Shown in pieces: positions 1-8,102 of a stretch of 64,000 nt of DNA (positions within the stretch are counted from its first letter, which is position 1; each line of letters opens with the position of its first letter). The stretch is taken from the NCBI RefSeq assembly GCF_003096035.1, contig NZ_CP029186.1, positions 186,001 through 250,000 on the forward strand, read 5' to 3'. The notes beneath the pieces were generated by a model, which was given only the letters and a program-made list of their open reading frames with translations, made no database searches and had not been told where the DNA came from. This DNA is from Flavobacterium album (GTDB lineage: Bacteria; Bacteroidota; Bacteroidia; Flavobacteriales; Flavobacteriaceae). The position numbers and the translations under genes are program-made.

Positions 1-246
1 CAACGCCATGGCAAAAACCGAGAAGAACAGGCTCAGCACACCATACATCTGCATGTGGCGGATAAGCGTAAGGCGCAGATTTAGGTTTTTTATCTCCACC
101 AAAATACTTTTATTACGGTTTTGCTCATAGCTTGATTTAAGTCCGCGAACGATAGTCGCAATGGTCAGGAACCGGTTAGTGTAAGCAAGCAATATGAGTG
201 ATGTAGCTGAGAATAACAGTGCTGGGGTTTCTATGGGGAGGGTCAT
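1..246 (-). CDS. DUF2721 family membrane protein (partial, 5' part)
   Basis: The reading frame starts at the ATG complementary to 244-246 and runs off the left edge of the window, so only the first 82 residues are present. The protein opens with MTLPIETPALLFSATS, a hydrophobic helix (LLFSATSLILLAYTNRF), then a basic stretch with IKNLNLRLTLIRHMQMYGVL and a second hydrophobic helix beginning LSLFFSVFAMAL. This order matches the short DUF2721 membrane proteins, whose function is unknown. The start lies only 6 bases beyond the stop of the frame-corrected HEPN gene upstream, so the two may be co-transcribed, although the upstream pair is far more AT-rich and looks foreign. Family assignment is from recognition of the sequence pattern. 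Confidence 0.7.
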   Translation of the reverse strand, partial: MTLPIETPALLFSATSLILLAYTNRFLTIATIVRGLKSSYEQNRNKSILVEIKNLNLRLTLIRHMQMYGVLSLFFSVFAMAL

Positions 247-252
247 ATAGCA

Positions 253-1346
253 TTAATTCTTTTTTGTTATTAGGAGCTCGATAATTATTCGTTCAAAGAT
301 TTCTATTATTTTTAGCAGCGAATTTTCTTTTTGAATTAAAATTCTATAATTATGGGTAATTAAATTTCTCAAGGCGTATATCTTATCAGAAAAATTATTT
401 TTTTTAGTACAATTTTTAAGTCATTAAGCAAAAAATCGCATTCTTCACTAAATTCTTGTTTCAATTTATTATCAATATCACAATTAGTAAAAATTGAATT
501 TATTAATTCTCTTTCTGTGGATATAGTTGACATACTTTCCTTTAAATCATTTTTAGATATTTCTTTTTTCGTATAATTATCGAGAAGTTGATCAAACTGT
601 TTATTAAACTCTTCTTCTATAAATCCTTCAATAATTTGATAAAGCAAAATAAATCTTACAACCACATTATCTGTCTGTAAAAGGTGGTCTCTAAATAATG
701 AATATATAAAACTATTAGATTCAATCTTAAAATTAGAAGGCCTTAAGGTTAACCTACTTTGCTTAATACGCATTTTTTTTACTAAATGTGCTTTGTCATA
801 TACCGGTTTAGATTGATTTTCTCTCAAGATATATCCAAAATTATAAAGTGATAATATTGAGCTAGAAATATCAAAACCAGATTGTTCTACAGTAGGATTG
901 TGGAGGATACAAATTGAATTACAGTTAAAAATTTCTGACAATCTAAATATATTTTCACCATTATTTGAATATAAAATCTCCTTATCTAATTCTAACAATT
1001 TATAATAAGCCATCGTTTTATATTCTCTTAGATGTCTATAACTTTCTTCATCGTAATTAATATCAGAAGTTTCTAAAATTGAAAGAGGTATCATATATCC
1101 TAATCGCTCATCAAAGTCTTTCTTGTAGATTGGGAATATATCTAGTTCTGCATTTAAGTAGGGGTTTTCAAAAAGATAAATAGAAAACTTCGTTTGATCC
1201 CATTGCGAAAAATAATCAGGATAATATGGAACAGAAATTTTAAAATCACTTTTTGTTTTTAATAAAAAATGATTTTGTTCCTGAATATAATGTAAACTCT
1301 CGATTATTTCTTTTATTCCTATTTCATTTCTTAAAGTTATTGGCAT
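253..1346 (-). CDS. HEPN-like protein with frameshift before its catalytic motif
   Basis: The uninterrupted frame (369-1346) gives 325 residues ending in LIRYTP. An A8 run on the coding strand (398-405) precedes this end. If one base is re-read or restored there, the frame continues to 253 and gives 364 residues, with KIYALRNLITHNYR at about 322-335. RNLITH is the R-x4-H signature of HEPN ribonucleases, and the earlier helix VVVRFILLYQIIEGFIEEEF (228-247) fits the first HEPN helix. The N-terminal 200 residues are not recognised. The gene starts 8 bases after the ParB/DGQHR-like gene, so the two form an operon. Base use is much more AT-rich than the flanks. Likely role is an RNA-cleaving toxin or defence effector (inference). 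The shift may be a sequencing error, a real mutation, or -1 slippage on A AAA AAA, which is in the correct phase. Confidence 0.6.
398..405 (-). other. A8 homopolymer / candidate -1 slippery site
   Basis: On the coding strand the codons read cta aaa aaa ata. This contains the heptamer A AAA AAA in the zero-frame phase required for tandem -1 slippage. Upstream the protein reads LNDLKIVLKK. In the zero frame a stop follows after nine more codons, while the -1 frame stays open for 48 codons and encodes the HEPN RN-x3-H motif. An indel at the same run would have the same effect. No strong downstream stem-loop was found by eye. Confidence 0.5.
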
Positions 1347-1354
1347 CGTAATAA

Positions 1355-2527
1355 CTATTGAGTTTTTCTTTCATACTGTTTATATGCCTCATTTATTGAA
1401 ACTTCAATATTAGTATAGCCATCTGATTTTCTATCAAATAATTCTCTAAAGAAAAAATGGAAAAACATTCTTTGATCATTACCAATTTTTTTTGCAATTA
1501 CCCTTATATTATCTAGTTTGGACATAAAATTATAAAAATCATCATAAATGTTCGGACTTGATAAATTTTCAATTAGGTCGTTAACATCACTAACTTTTTC
1601 TATTGATTTAAAATCAAGCAATTTGCCTAATGCTGACCCAAAGCCAGTCATCACTTGTGATTTATTAAAAATTTTCACAGCATTTTTTGCGAAAGGTTGT
1701 CCTGATAATTTTGTCTCTATATCCTCTTCATTAAAATTCCAATCTTTTGATATTTCAACCATCTTCTTCACAAATAAATGATATGTATTTAAAAACTCCA
1801 AGAATAAATCAGTACCTTGATTTTCTACGGCTAACTTTTCTAAACTTTTTATATTATCTAATATATCCACTCTGTCAATTGTCAAATAATCTCTTTCAAG
1901 ATAGGACGTAAAGCCATCGATTACGTCTTTAAACTTATATTCTCCTAATTTATTCGGAGTGTCTCCATCAACTTCTTTTAATAACTTAATATCTTCCAGC
2001 CCTCCCTTGATGTAATCGGAATATATAATTTCAATCTGATGCCTACTTGACATTGGAGTTTGGCCTGTATTAAGTGTAAGCATTCTGTATAGAATGCCTA
2101 GTTTGTTAATACCCATATATATTTCAATTCTAAGTTTATTATTTAGAATTGTTTCTTTATCAGGATCACCTTTATCATTAAGCTCGTTCACCAAGTCTCT
2201 AATTGTGTATGTTCTTTGCAGACCATCTAATATTATGAGACTCTCCTTATTTTCATTAATTTTATTTAGAAGCTCTTCATCTTTATCATCATTAGTTGAT
2301 TTAGCATCTACTGCTAATGCTAATACTAATGGTGGAATTACACATCCATGGCGCAAATCAGTTTTTAAAAGTTCATAAATTGATGACGATGATTTTACGC
2401 GTCTTCTCTGAAATTCATTTTTATCAAGAATATCTTTTGCTAAATTATAATATTCCGATATTGTAGTTTCAATTAAAATATTTAGAGAATCTATTCTCTT
2501 ATCTAAAATTCTACCTAGGACTTTCAT
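1355..2527 (-). CDS. ParB/DGQHR-like domain protein, first gene of AT-rich pair
   Basis: 390 residues from the ATG at 2525-2527; an in-frame TTG 18 bases upstream is a weaker start. The recognisable part is ESLIILDGLQRTYTI (about 95-109), where DGLQRT matches the D-G-x-x-R signature of the DUF262/DGQHR/ParB-like fold, followed by LNTGQTPMSSRHQ (152-164), which resembles the second conserved block of DGQHR (DndB-like) proteins. No HNH or DUF1524 nuclease domain follows, unlike GmrSD. The C-terminal half looks helical and is not recognised. It is followed after 8 bases by the HEPN-like gene, so the two are probably co-expressed. Strong AT bias suggests horizontal acquisition. A role as sensor, antitoxin or nuclease subunit of a defence pair is inference. 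Confidence 0.6.
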   Translation of the reverse strand: MKVLGRILDKRIDSLNILIETTISEYYNLAKDILDKNEFQRRRVKSSSSIYELLKTDLRHGCVIPPLVLALAVDAKSTNDDKDEELLNKINENKESLIILDGLQRTYTIRDLVNELNDKGDPDKETILNNKLRIEIYMGINKLGILYRMLTLNTGQTPMSSRHQIEIIYSDYIKGGLEDIKLLKEVDGDTPNKLGEYKFKDVIDGFTSYLERDYLTIDRVDILDNIKSLEKLAVENQGTDLFLEFLNTYHLFVKKMVEISKDWNFNEEDIETKLSGQPFAKNAVKIFNKSQVMTGFGSALGKLLDFKSIEKVSDVNDLIENLSSPNIYDDFYNFMSKLDNIRVIAKKIGNDQRMFFHFFFRELFDRKSDGYTNIEVSINEAYKQYERKTQ

Positions 2528-2571
2528 AATTATTATTTTTAACAATACTACAACTTTTCTTTCAATTCTTA

Positions 2572-2603
2572 ATAAAAAAAACCTGTAGCTCTCACTACAG
2601 GTT
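2572..2603 (-). terminator. Rho-independent terminator after htpG
   Basis: A 9-bp perfect stem (2580-2588 with 2595-2603) and a 6-base loop are followed on the reverse strand by a T-rich tail (2574-2581). It lies about 40 bases past the htpG stop and would also insulate the AT-rich pair from htpG transcription. Confidence 0.8.
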
Positions 2604-2640
2604 CAATCTAATAATCTAACGATCTAAAAATCTAATAGTC

Positions 2641-4527
2641 TTACTTTATCAGTTCAAAGCTTCTTTTTACAAAAGCTGTAAGCTCTTCTCCCTTCAATAG
2701 GTTTTGGCTTAACCTGGCCAAGTCGAGCGCCTGTTTTACCAACGCTTCCTGGTGGGTTTTATCTTCAGTGTTGAGGATGTTGGACGACAATTCGCTATTG
2801 GTGTTCACTACAAGGTTGTACATGTCCGGGAATTTGCCCATCCCGAACATACCGCCACCGCCGCTCTGGCTCATTTCCTTCATACGGCGCATGAATTCCG
2901 GCTGTGTGATCATGAACGGTGCATCACTGCTGTCCATCGCCTCAAGCTGTACGGAGTAGCCCGATTTCGGCACAAATTCCTCGATCGTGGTTTTCAGCTT
3001 TTCTTTTTCCTCATCACTAAGCTTCGATATCTGCTCTTCGTCTTTTTTGATAAGCTTATCGATATGGTCGGCATCCACACGGGCGAACGTAAGGTTCTCG
3101 TTATCGGCTTCAAGCTTCTGGATAAGGTGCGATACGATAGGCGAATCCAATAGCATTACCTCATAGCCTTTGGCCTGTGCTGCCTCGATATAGCTGTGCT
3201 GCGCATCTTTGTTGGATGCATAAAGCACTACCAGCTTGCCGTCTTTGTCGGTTTGCGTTGCTGCCAGTTTTTCTTTCAATTCCTCAAGCGTGAAGAATTT
3301 GCCATCAACCGTTGGGTACAATACGAATGCGCCTGCTTTTTCGTAGAATTTCGGCTCGCTCAGCATACCGTATTCCAGCACGATCTTGATGTCGTTCCAT
3401 TTTTGCTCGAAATCCTCACGGTTTTCTGTAAACAATGATTTCAATTTATCGGCAACCTTACGGGTAATGTAGTTGGATATTTTCTTCACTGCGCCATCGG
3501 CCTGTAAGTACGAACGCGATACGTTCAGCGGGATATCCGGGCTGTCGATCACACCGCGAAGCATGGTAAGGAATTCCGGCACGATACCCTCTACATTATC
3601 GGTAACAAATACCTGGTTCTGGTACAGCTGTATCTTATCTTTCTGCACCTGAAGGTCAGATGACAGTTTAGGGAAATACAGGATACCGGTCAGGTTGAAC
3701 GGATAATCCACATTCAGGTGGATGTTGAACAGCGGCTCCTCGAACTGCATCGGGTACAGCTCGTGGTAAAACTCTTTATAATCTTCTTCCTTAAGGTCGG
3801 CAGGCTGTTTTGTCCAGGCCGGGTTAGGATTATTGATGATGTTATCTACCTCAACCTCTTCGGCTTTATAATCTTCAGGAGCATCTTCCGGGGTTGGAAG
3901 CGTTTCTGTTTTGGTGCCGAATTTAATAGGCACCGGCATAAACTTATTGTATTTTTTCAGCAATTCGCGGATACGGCCTTCTTCAAGGAACTCCAGCGAA
4001 TCTTCGGCTATGTGCAGGATAATTTCAGATCCCCTCTCAATCTTGTCTGATGGCTCAAGTGTAAATTCAGGGCTGCCATCGCACGTCCAGTGTACTGCTG
4101 GCTCATCTTTGTAAGACTTAGTGATGATCTCTACTTTTTCGGCTACCATAAAAGCGGAATAGAACCCAAGCCCGAAATGCCCGATGATACCTGAATCTTT
4201 GGCAGAGTCCTTATATTTTTCAAGGAACTCTTCAGCTCCCGAAAAGGCAACCTGGTTGATGTATTTCTCAACTTCTTCGCCTGTCATACCAATACCCTGG
4301 TCGGTAATATGGATCTTTTTGCCTTCCTTATCGATCCTTACCTCAATGATCGGGTTACCGTACTCTACTTTGGCCTCGCCGATGCCGGTAAGGTGCTTTA
4401 GCTTAAGGGTTGCATCGGTTGCATTGGATACCAGCTCACGCAAAAATATCTCGTGGTCGCTGTATAGGAATTTTTTGATTAAGGGAAATATGTTCTCTAC
4501 CGAAACATTGATTTTTCCTGTTGTCAT
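2641..4527 (-). CDS. htpG: Molecular chaperone HtpG (Hsp90)
   Basis: 628 residues, the usual HtpG length. It is a cytosolic ATP-dependent Hsp90-family chaperone. The N-terminal GHKL ATPase domain shows E31 and N35 in ELVSNATDAT, the DQGIGM box (76-81) and the glycine-rich lid region GHFGLGFYS (116-124). The middle domain carries the arginine region NVSRSYLQAD, and the C-terminal dimerisation domain is complete. The gene is monocistronic: a terminator lies just downstream and a 347-base divergent gap lies upstream. No Shine-Dalgarno is visible, as usual for Bacteroidota. A perfect 12-bp palindrome 17 bases upstream of the start (4545-4556) could be an operator. Confidence 0.97.
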   Translation of the reverse strand: MTTGKINVSVENIFPLIKKFLYSDHEIFLRELVSNATDATLKLKHLTGIGEAKVEYGNPIIEVRIDKEGKKIHITDQGIGMTGEEVEKYINQVAFSGAEEFLEKYKDSAKDSGIIGHFGLGFYSAFMVAEKVEIITKSYKDEPAVHWTCDGSPEFTLEPSDKIERGSEIILHIAEDSLEFLEEGRIRELLKKYNKFMPVPIKFGTKTETLPTPEDAPEDYKAEEVEVDNIINNPNPAWTKQPADLKEEDYKEFYHELYPMQFEEPLFNIHLNVDYPFNLTGILYFPKLSSDLQVQKDKIQLYQNQVFVTDNVEGIVPEFLTMLRGVIDSPDIPLNVSRSYLQADGAVKKISNYITRKVADKLKSLFTENREDFEQKWNDIKIVLEYGMLSEPKFYEKAGAFVLYPTVDGKFFTLEELKEKLAATQTDKDGKLVVLYASNKDAQHSYIEAAQAKGYEVMLLDSPIVSHLIQKLEADNENLTFARVDADHIDKLIKKDEEQISKLSDEEKEKLKTTIEEFVPKSGYSVQLEAMDSSDAPFMITQPEFMRRMKEMSQSGGGGMFGMGKFPDMYNLVVNTNSELSSNILNTEDKTHQEALVKQALDLARLSQNLLKGEELTAFVKRSFELIK

Positions 4528-4874
4528 AAATTAATTGTTTTAAATGTTTGCAAACAATACCGTTCAAATAAGATACCAATACTTTTTTGGCGACAAATTG
4601 TCATTTTGAAGCTTGTATTATGACATGTAATATGCCTTCAGGAACTGTTAAAGAAAATAATTTTAAGAAAAGATTAATACCGCGGGCATCCTGACATGAA
4701 AATTACATAATGCCTTTAATTTAAACAATTTTACTACAGGGCTGCCATTAAAAAAATATCTGATAAAAAAATTCCTGTTAAAAAAGCGGCACAACTTTTG
4801 TAAAGTAGCCAATAATCTCATTAACTTTATTGATCAAAACAAGAAAATCTAAACTTAAAACCTGATTAACGATT
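4528..4874. other. Divergent intergenic region htpG / lipocalin-like lipoprotein
   Basis: This 347-base gap separates htpG (reverse) from the forward lipoprotein gene. It holds the 12-bp palindrome TGTTTGCAAACA at 4545-4556 next to htpG and a candidate forward promoter at 4796-4829. The middle (about 4560-4780) is AT-rich, with no open frame that looks coding and no clear RNA structure. Confidence 0.6.
4796..4829 (+). promoter_or_regulatory. Candidate Bacteroidota -33/-7 promoter
   Basis: TTTTG at 4796-4800 and TAACTTTA at 4822-4829 are separated by 21 bases. The Bacteroidota consensus is TTTG, 19-21 bases, TAnnTTTG, so the -7 box has one mismatch. Transcription would begin about 40 bases before the start at 4875. 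Confidence 0.4.
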
Positions 4875-5324
4875 ATGAAAAAATTTCTTTTTTTAAGCAT
4901 GTTTGTGCTGGCACTGGCATCATGCGGCTCGCTTGATACCAAATCCCAATCGGGCCTTAAAGGCAACTGGACCATTACCAGTGTTACCTATCCAAGCTCG
5001 GATTATATTAAGGTGACGTCGTTTGACATTGCCGACTCAAAATGCTTTGAGGGCAGCACATGGAACTTTGTGTCCATGAGCAACAAAGGTACTATGAGCC
5101 TTACAAAAGCAGGATGCCCGGCCTTTAGCAGCCCTATTGTATGGACAATAACTAAAGACGGTACATTTACCCTTAAGATTACCGAAGGCGAAAAAGCCAA
5201 AAGGGTTACCGAGGGCTATTTCCTTAAAGTAAGGAATCAAACCGAGAGTTCGTTCGAGCTTGTGGACAATGTGAGCGTAGGCGGTAAGAATACAGAAGTG
5301 GTGTACCAGTTCTCTAAAATGTAA
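4875..5324 (+). CDS. Lipocalin-like lipoprotein
   Basis: 149 residues. A lipoprotein signal peptide ends at C17 (FVLALASCGSL). The rest is a small beta-rich domain that begins LKGNWTITSVTY, the GxW opening typical of lipocalin-like lipoproteins of Bacteroidota, and ends VVYQFSKM. Two further cysteines (in DSKCFEGSTW and KAGCPAF) could form a disulfide in the periplasm. It lies 26 bases upstream of the OmpA-family lipoprotein gene, so the two probably form one transcript. The ligand is not known. Confidence 0.75.
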   Translation: MKKFLFLSMFVLALASCGSLDTKSQSGLKGNWTITSVTYPSSDYIKVTSFDIADSKCFEGSTWNFVSMSNKGTMSLTKAGCPAFSSPIVWTITKDGTFTLKITEGEKAKRVTEGYFLKVRNQTESSFELVDNVSVGGKNTEVVYQFSKM

Positions 5325-5350
5325 TCAGTAAAACAGTAAATAAGACCATT

Positions 5351-6046
5351 ATGAAAACAATGAAAATCTATGCTTTGGCAGCTGCTTTTATGCTAAGCAT
5401 TGGCTTTACTTCGTGTGAGGCAGTTAAAAACACAAACAATACACAAAAAGGTGTAGCAATAGGCGCAGCATCGGGCGCGGTTATAGGCGGTGTGCTTGGT
5501 AATAACGTAGGCAAAGGCGGAAATACTGCCCTAGGCGCCATCATTGGTGGTGTAGTAGGCGGTGCAGCCGGTGGCCTTATAGGAAACAGGATGGACAAGC
5601 AAGCCCAGAAAATAGACCAGGCGCTTCCTGGTGCTGAGGTTGAAAGGGTGGGCGAAGGTATTAAGATCACACTTGGTGAAAACTCTGTGAATTTTGACCT
5701 GAACAAATCTACACTTACACCTACAGCCAAAGCCAACCTTGACAGGCTGGTACCTGTATTCAATGAATATCCGGATACCAATATCCAGATATTCGGGTAT
5801 ACCGACAGTACCGGTGCAGACGATTATAACCTGAAACTTTCTGAACAAAGGGCGCTTTCCGTAAAACAATATTTGTCAACCAAAGGCATCAGCTCTTCAA
5901 GGATAACAACTATCGGACGCGGTGAAGCCGACCCTATTGCCGACAATGCTACCAAAGACGGACAGGGAAAAAACAGGCGCGTTGAATTTGCCATTACAGC
6001 AAACGAAAAAATGGTTAATGATGCCAAAAAAGAGGCAGGCCAGTAA
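5351..6046 (+). CDS. OmpA-family lipoprotein with glycine zipper
   Basis: 231 residues. The lipobox ends at C22 (IGFTSC). Residues 34-78 form a glycine-zipper segment (GAASGAVIGGVLGNN...GGVVGGAAGGLIGN) that probably inserts in or packs against the membrane. Residues 111-217 are an OmpA C-terminal domain: VNFDLNKSTLTP starts it, TDSTG (151-155) and NLKLSEQRALSVKQYL (160-175) carry the Asp and Arg that bind diaminopimelate in peptidoglycan, and NRRVEFAI closes it. The architecture matches YiaD-type proteins that tether the outer membrane to the wall. It is second in a two-gene unit and is followed by a strong terminator. Confidence 0.9.
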   Translation: MKTMKIYALAAAFMLSIGFTSCEAVKNTNNTQKGVAIGAASGAVIGGVLGNNVGKGGNTALGAIIGGVVGGAAGGLIGNRMDKQAQKIDQALPGAEVERVGEGIKITLGENSVNFDLNKSTLTPTAKANLDRLVPVFNEYPDTNIQIFGYTDSTGADDYNLKLSEQRALSVKQYLSTKGISSSRITTIGRGEADPIADNATKDGQGKNRRVEFAITANEKMVNDAKKEAGQ

Positions 6047-6066
6047 GCCATATAAAATCGATATTG

Positions 6067-6097
6067 AAAAGGCTGCCGTTTGGCGGCCTTTTTATTT
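6067..6097 (+). terminator. Terminator after the OmpA lipoprotein gene
   Basis: An 11-bp stem with one G-U pair (6067-6077 with 6082-6092) and a 4-base loop is followed by T's (6089-6093, then attt). It lies 20 bases after the stop at 6046. Confidence 0.8.
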
Positions 6098-6162
6098 GCC
6101 TAATACCTGCCTGCAACTATAATTTTTTCTTACTTTGCATAAAAATTAACGTTTGTCCTTTT

Positions 6163-6885
6163 ATGAAAAGATTTGCCCTTATACTTTCTGCCTTTGTTTT
6201 GCTTACTGCCTGTAAAAAAGAAGCCCATGGAGATGCCAACCTCCACATTACCGGCAACATAAAAGGATTAAGCCAGGGTAAATTATACATCCAAAAAATA
6301 GTAGATACTTCCCTCGTTGCCATAGATACCATTGTAATTGACGGCAAAAAAGGCTTTGAAAGCCACCTGAAAATCGATTCTCCACAGATGCTTTACCTTT
6401 TTCTTGACAGGGGGCAAACGAACTCTGTAGATAATAACCTTCCTTTCTTTGCCGAGCCCGGCAACATGACGATAGAAAGCAGCAACGAAGAATTCTTTGC
6501 AAGGGCAAAGATCACCGGGTCTAAGAACCAAAAGATCTATGAAGATTATGTTACTATTAAAAACCGTTTCAACAATGATAACCTCGACCTGGTTAAGAAG
6601 AACCTTGAGGCTACAAGAAGCGGCAATGTAAAGCAGCTTGACAGCGTAATGGCAAAATCCGACCAGCTCCTGAAGCGCAGGTACCTTTACACCGTAAACT
6701 TTGCACTTAAGAATGCCGACCATGAAGTAGGCCCTTACATCGCGCTTTCCGAAATATATGATGCCAACATAAAATACCTTGATACCATCCGCAAAAGCAT
6801 GTCGCCAAAGGTAGCCCAATCGCATTACGGGAAAATGCTGACCAAATTTGTGGCCGACAGGAAGAAGGCGGAGACTACAGAGTAA
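6163..6885 (+). CDS. DUF4369-type lipoprotein
   Basis: 240 residues from ATG 6163. This start was chosen over the in-frame ATG at 6064 because it places a lipoprotein signal at the very N-terminus (MKRFALILSAFVLLTAC, Cys17) and because 6064 lies inside a terminator stem. After the Cys comes a beta-rich domain, NLHITGNIKGLSQGKLYIQK, typical of DUF4369 domains found at the N-terminus of Bacteroidota thioredoxin-like lipoproteins. The second half is helical and charged, with no thioredoxin CxxC, so this is the short form without the redox domain. It probably sits in the outer or inner membrane facing the periplasm. It heads a run of closely spaced forward genes to 8848. Confidence 0.75.
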   Translation: MKRFALILSAFVLLTACKKEAHGDANLHITGNIKGLSQGKLYIQKIVDTSLVAIDTIVIDGKKGFESHLKIDSPQMLYLFLDRGQTNSVDNNLPFFAEPGNMTIESSNEEFFARAKITGSKNQKIYEDYVTIKNRFNNDNLDLVKKNLEATRSGNVKQLDSVMAKSDQLLKRRYLYTVNFALKNADHEVGPYIALSEIYDANIKYLDTIRKSMSPKVAQSHYGKMLTKFVADRKKAETTE

Positions 6886-6909
6886 GCACCTTAACCAATA
6901 CAATAAGCA

Positions 6910-7389
6910 ATGAGAAAAAGAAGCAAAACATACCTCTACTTTTTTGTTGCAGCGCTGCTCCTGCAGCTTATCGCCGTATTAAAGTTAGTATTCGTGCCGG
7001 AAACGATTGACACATCGTTTGACATGAATATATATGACACGTACTATGTAATCGACGAATTTACCCTAATTGAGAGTGTTACCGGTATCTATTTTTTACT
7101 GGGCCTGGGATATTGGATACTTTACAGGCTTAAAAGGAGGCCAAGCATTATGCTTTCTAACATTCATGCCCTCGTTACAGTTGGCGGGCTTGCCTTCTAC
7201 CTCATAGCCTCCACGGTTGCAAGTTTTATCGAAGATAATTCTTACGGCAGCTATTACCGCAATAACGATACACTATTGATACTGCTCCTTCCGCTTGTTG
7301 CCCTTGCACAGCTGTTGTACGTTATCAATATCGTTATCGGGATACAAACGCCCTACCACAGGCACAGGCGCAGAAAAACAGAATACTGA
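6910..7389 (+). CDS. Four-helix membrane protein with COX1-like motif
   Basis: 159 residues with four hydrophobic segments (about 9-28, 55-75, 83-105 and 121-144) and a basic C-terminal tail. Between helices 1 and 2 it has FDMNIYDTYYVIDEF. This resembles the D-x-x-x-H-D-T-Y-Y/F-V-V segment of cytochrome c oxidase subunit I, but without the histidine-rich HFHYV sequence that follows there. No metal-binding histidines are visible in the helices, so it is not an oxidase. Function is unknown. It starts 24 bases after the DUF4369 gene and ends 1 base before the next start at 7391, so it belongs to the same transcript. Confidence 0.7.
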   Translation: MRKRSKTYLYFFVAALLLQLIAVLKLVFVPETIDTSFDMNIYDTYYVIDEFTLIESVTGIYFLLGLGYWILYRLKRRPSIMLSNIHALVTVGGLAFYLIASTVASFIEDNSYGSYYRNNDTLLILLLPLVALAQLLYVINIVIGIQTPYHRHRRRKTEY

Positions 7390-7390
7390 T

Positions 7391-8101
7391 ATGAAAAAGC
7401 TATTGCCCATATGCTTCCTGTTTGTTGCGATCTGTTGCCGCGCACAGGATGTGCAAAGGCAAAATGCCACCTACACGCCGCTTGAGACCATTATTACCGA
7501 CCTGAATGCCGACACTGTAAACGATACCATAAGGCTTTATGAGACTCCCGTTGCAGGCGACCCGGGAAAATTCAGGAAGATGAATGTATCCGTAAACGGC
7601 CGGCGGATGACATTCTTTGCCAAAGATGCCTGGGATGTTATAGACGATTCTTTTGCCAAAGAAAACAATAACGCTGTAAAATCAAAATTCGCTTTCGTAT
7701 ATAAAGAGGCAGGACAATCGTTTATAACGTTGTTCGGTTATCCGTATCCCGCATCACGGGAGGAAGTTTTTATCTTACGGATAAAAGACCGGAATATGGA
7801 GGTTATTTTCCACAACAAGATTGAGGAACCTCTAAAGATGGCCGACATCAACAATGACGGCAGTGCCGAGCTTATCACACAAGCCACACCGGTATTCTCA
7901 AACACTACTGCAAATGGCCTTACAGGCAGCTACAGCCCATATCTTGTTTATTCCCTCTCACCTGTTTTTGGCATTGATAAAACGCTTACTGAAAAATACA
8001 ACCGCGAATACTATGTATGGGCAGGTATGCGTTATAGTGATGCCATCAGGGTGTTTTACCCTAACGATGGGAGCAAACCTAAATTAATCAAAACCAACTA
8101 A
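7391..8101 (+). CDS. Secreted protein with VCBS/FG-GAP-like Asp-rich loops
   Basis: 236 residues from ATG 7391. The longer in-frame extension upstream overlaps the previous gene and lacks a signal sequence. A signal peptide (MKKLLPICFLFVAICCRAQ) is followed by two Asp-rich loops, TDLNADTVNDTI and ADINNDGSAEL, of the D-x-N-x-D-x-x-x-D type seen in calcium-binding FG-GAP/VCBS repeats. The two loops are too few for a full propeller. No enzymatic motif is recognised. It is followed after 1 base by the next secreted-protein gene, so co-expression is likely. Confidence 0.7.
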   Translation: MKKLLPICFLFVAICCRAQDVQRQNATYTPLETIITDLNADTVNDTIRLYETPVAGDPGKFRKMNVSVNGRRMTFFAKDAWDVIDDSFAKENNNAVKSKFAFVYKEAGQSFITLFGYPYPASREEVFILRIKDRNMEVIFHNKIEEPLKMADINNDGSAELITQATPVFSNTTANGLTGSYSPYLVYSLSPVFGIDKTLTEKYNREYYVWAGMRYSDAIRVFYPNDGSKPKLIKTN

Positions 8102-8102
8102 T

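Noticed and set aside
253..2527. AT-rich island as part of a prophage or transposon
   Set aside because: No integrase, transposase, phage gene or terminal repeat is visible; only two genes and a neighbouring terminator.
2604..2638. CRISPR-like short repeats (several ATCTAA units) after htpG
   Set aside because: The units are 6-9 bases with irregular spacing and no spacers; this is a simple AT-rich intergenic repeat.
2752..3153. Forward open frames opposite htpG as genes
   Set aside because: They mirror the codon structure of htpG on the other strand and have no recognisable protein pattern. The same holds for long antisense frames opposite susC, manA, GH130 and CtlX.
6064..6162. Longer N-terminus for the DUF4369 lipoprotein
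   Set aside because: It would start within a terminator stem and bury the lipoprotein signal that begins at 6163.
6910..7389. True cytochrome oxidase subunit I fragment
   Set aside because: No heme- or copper-binding histidines and only four helices; the resemblance is limited to one short segment.
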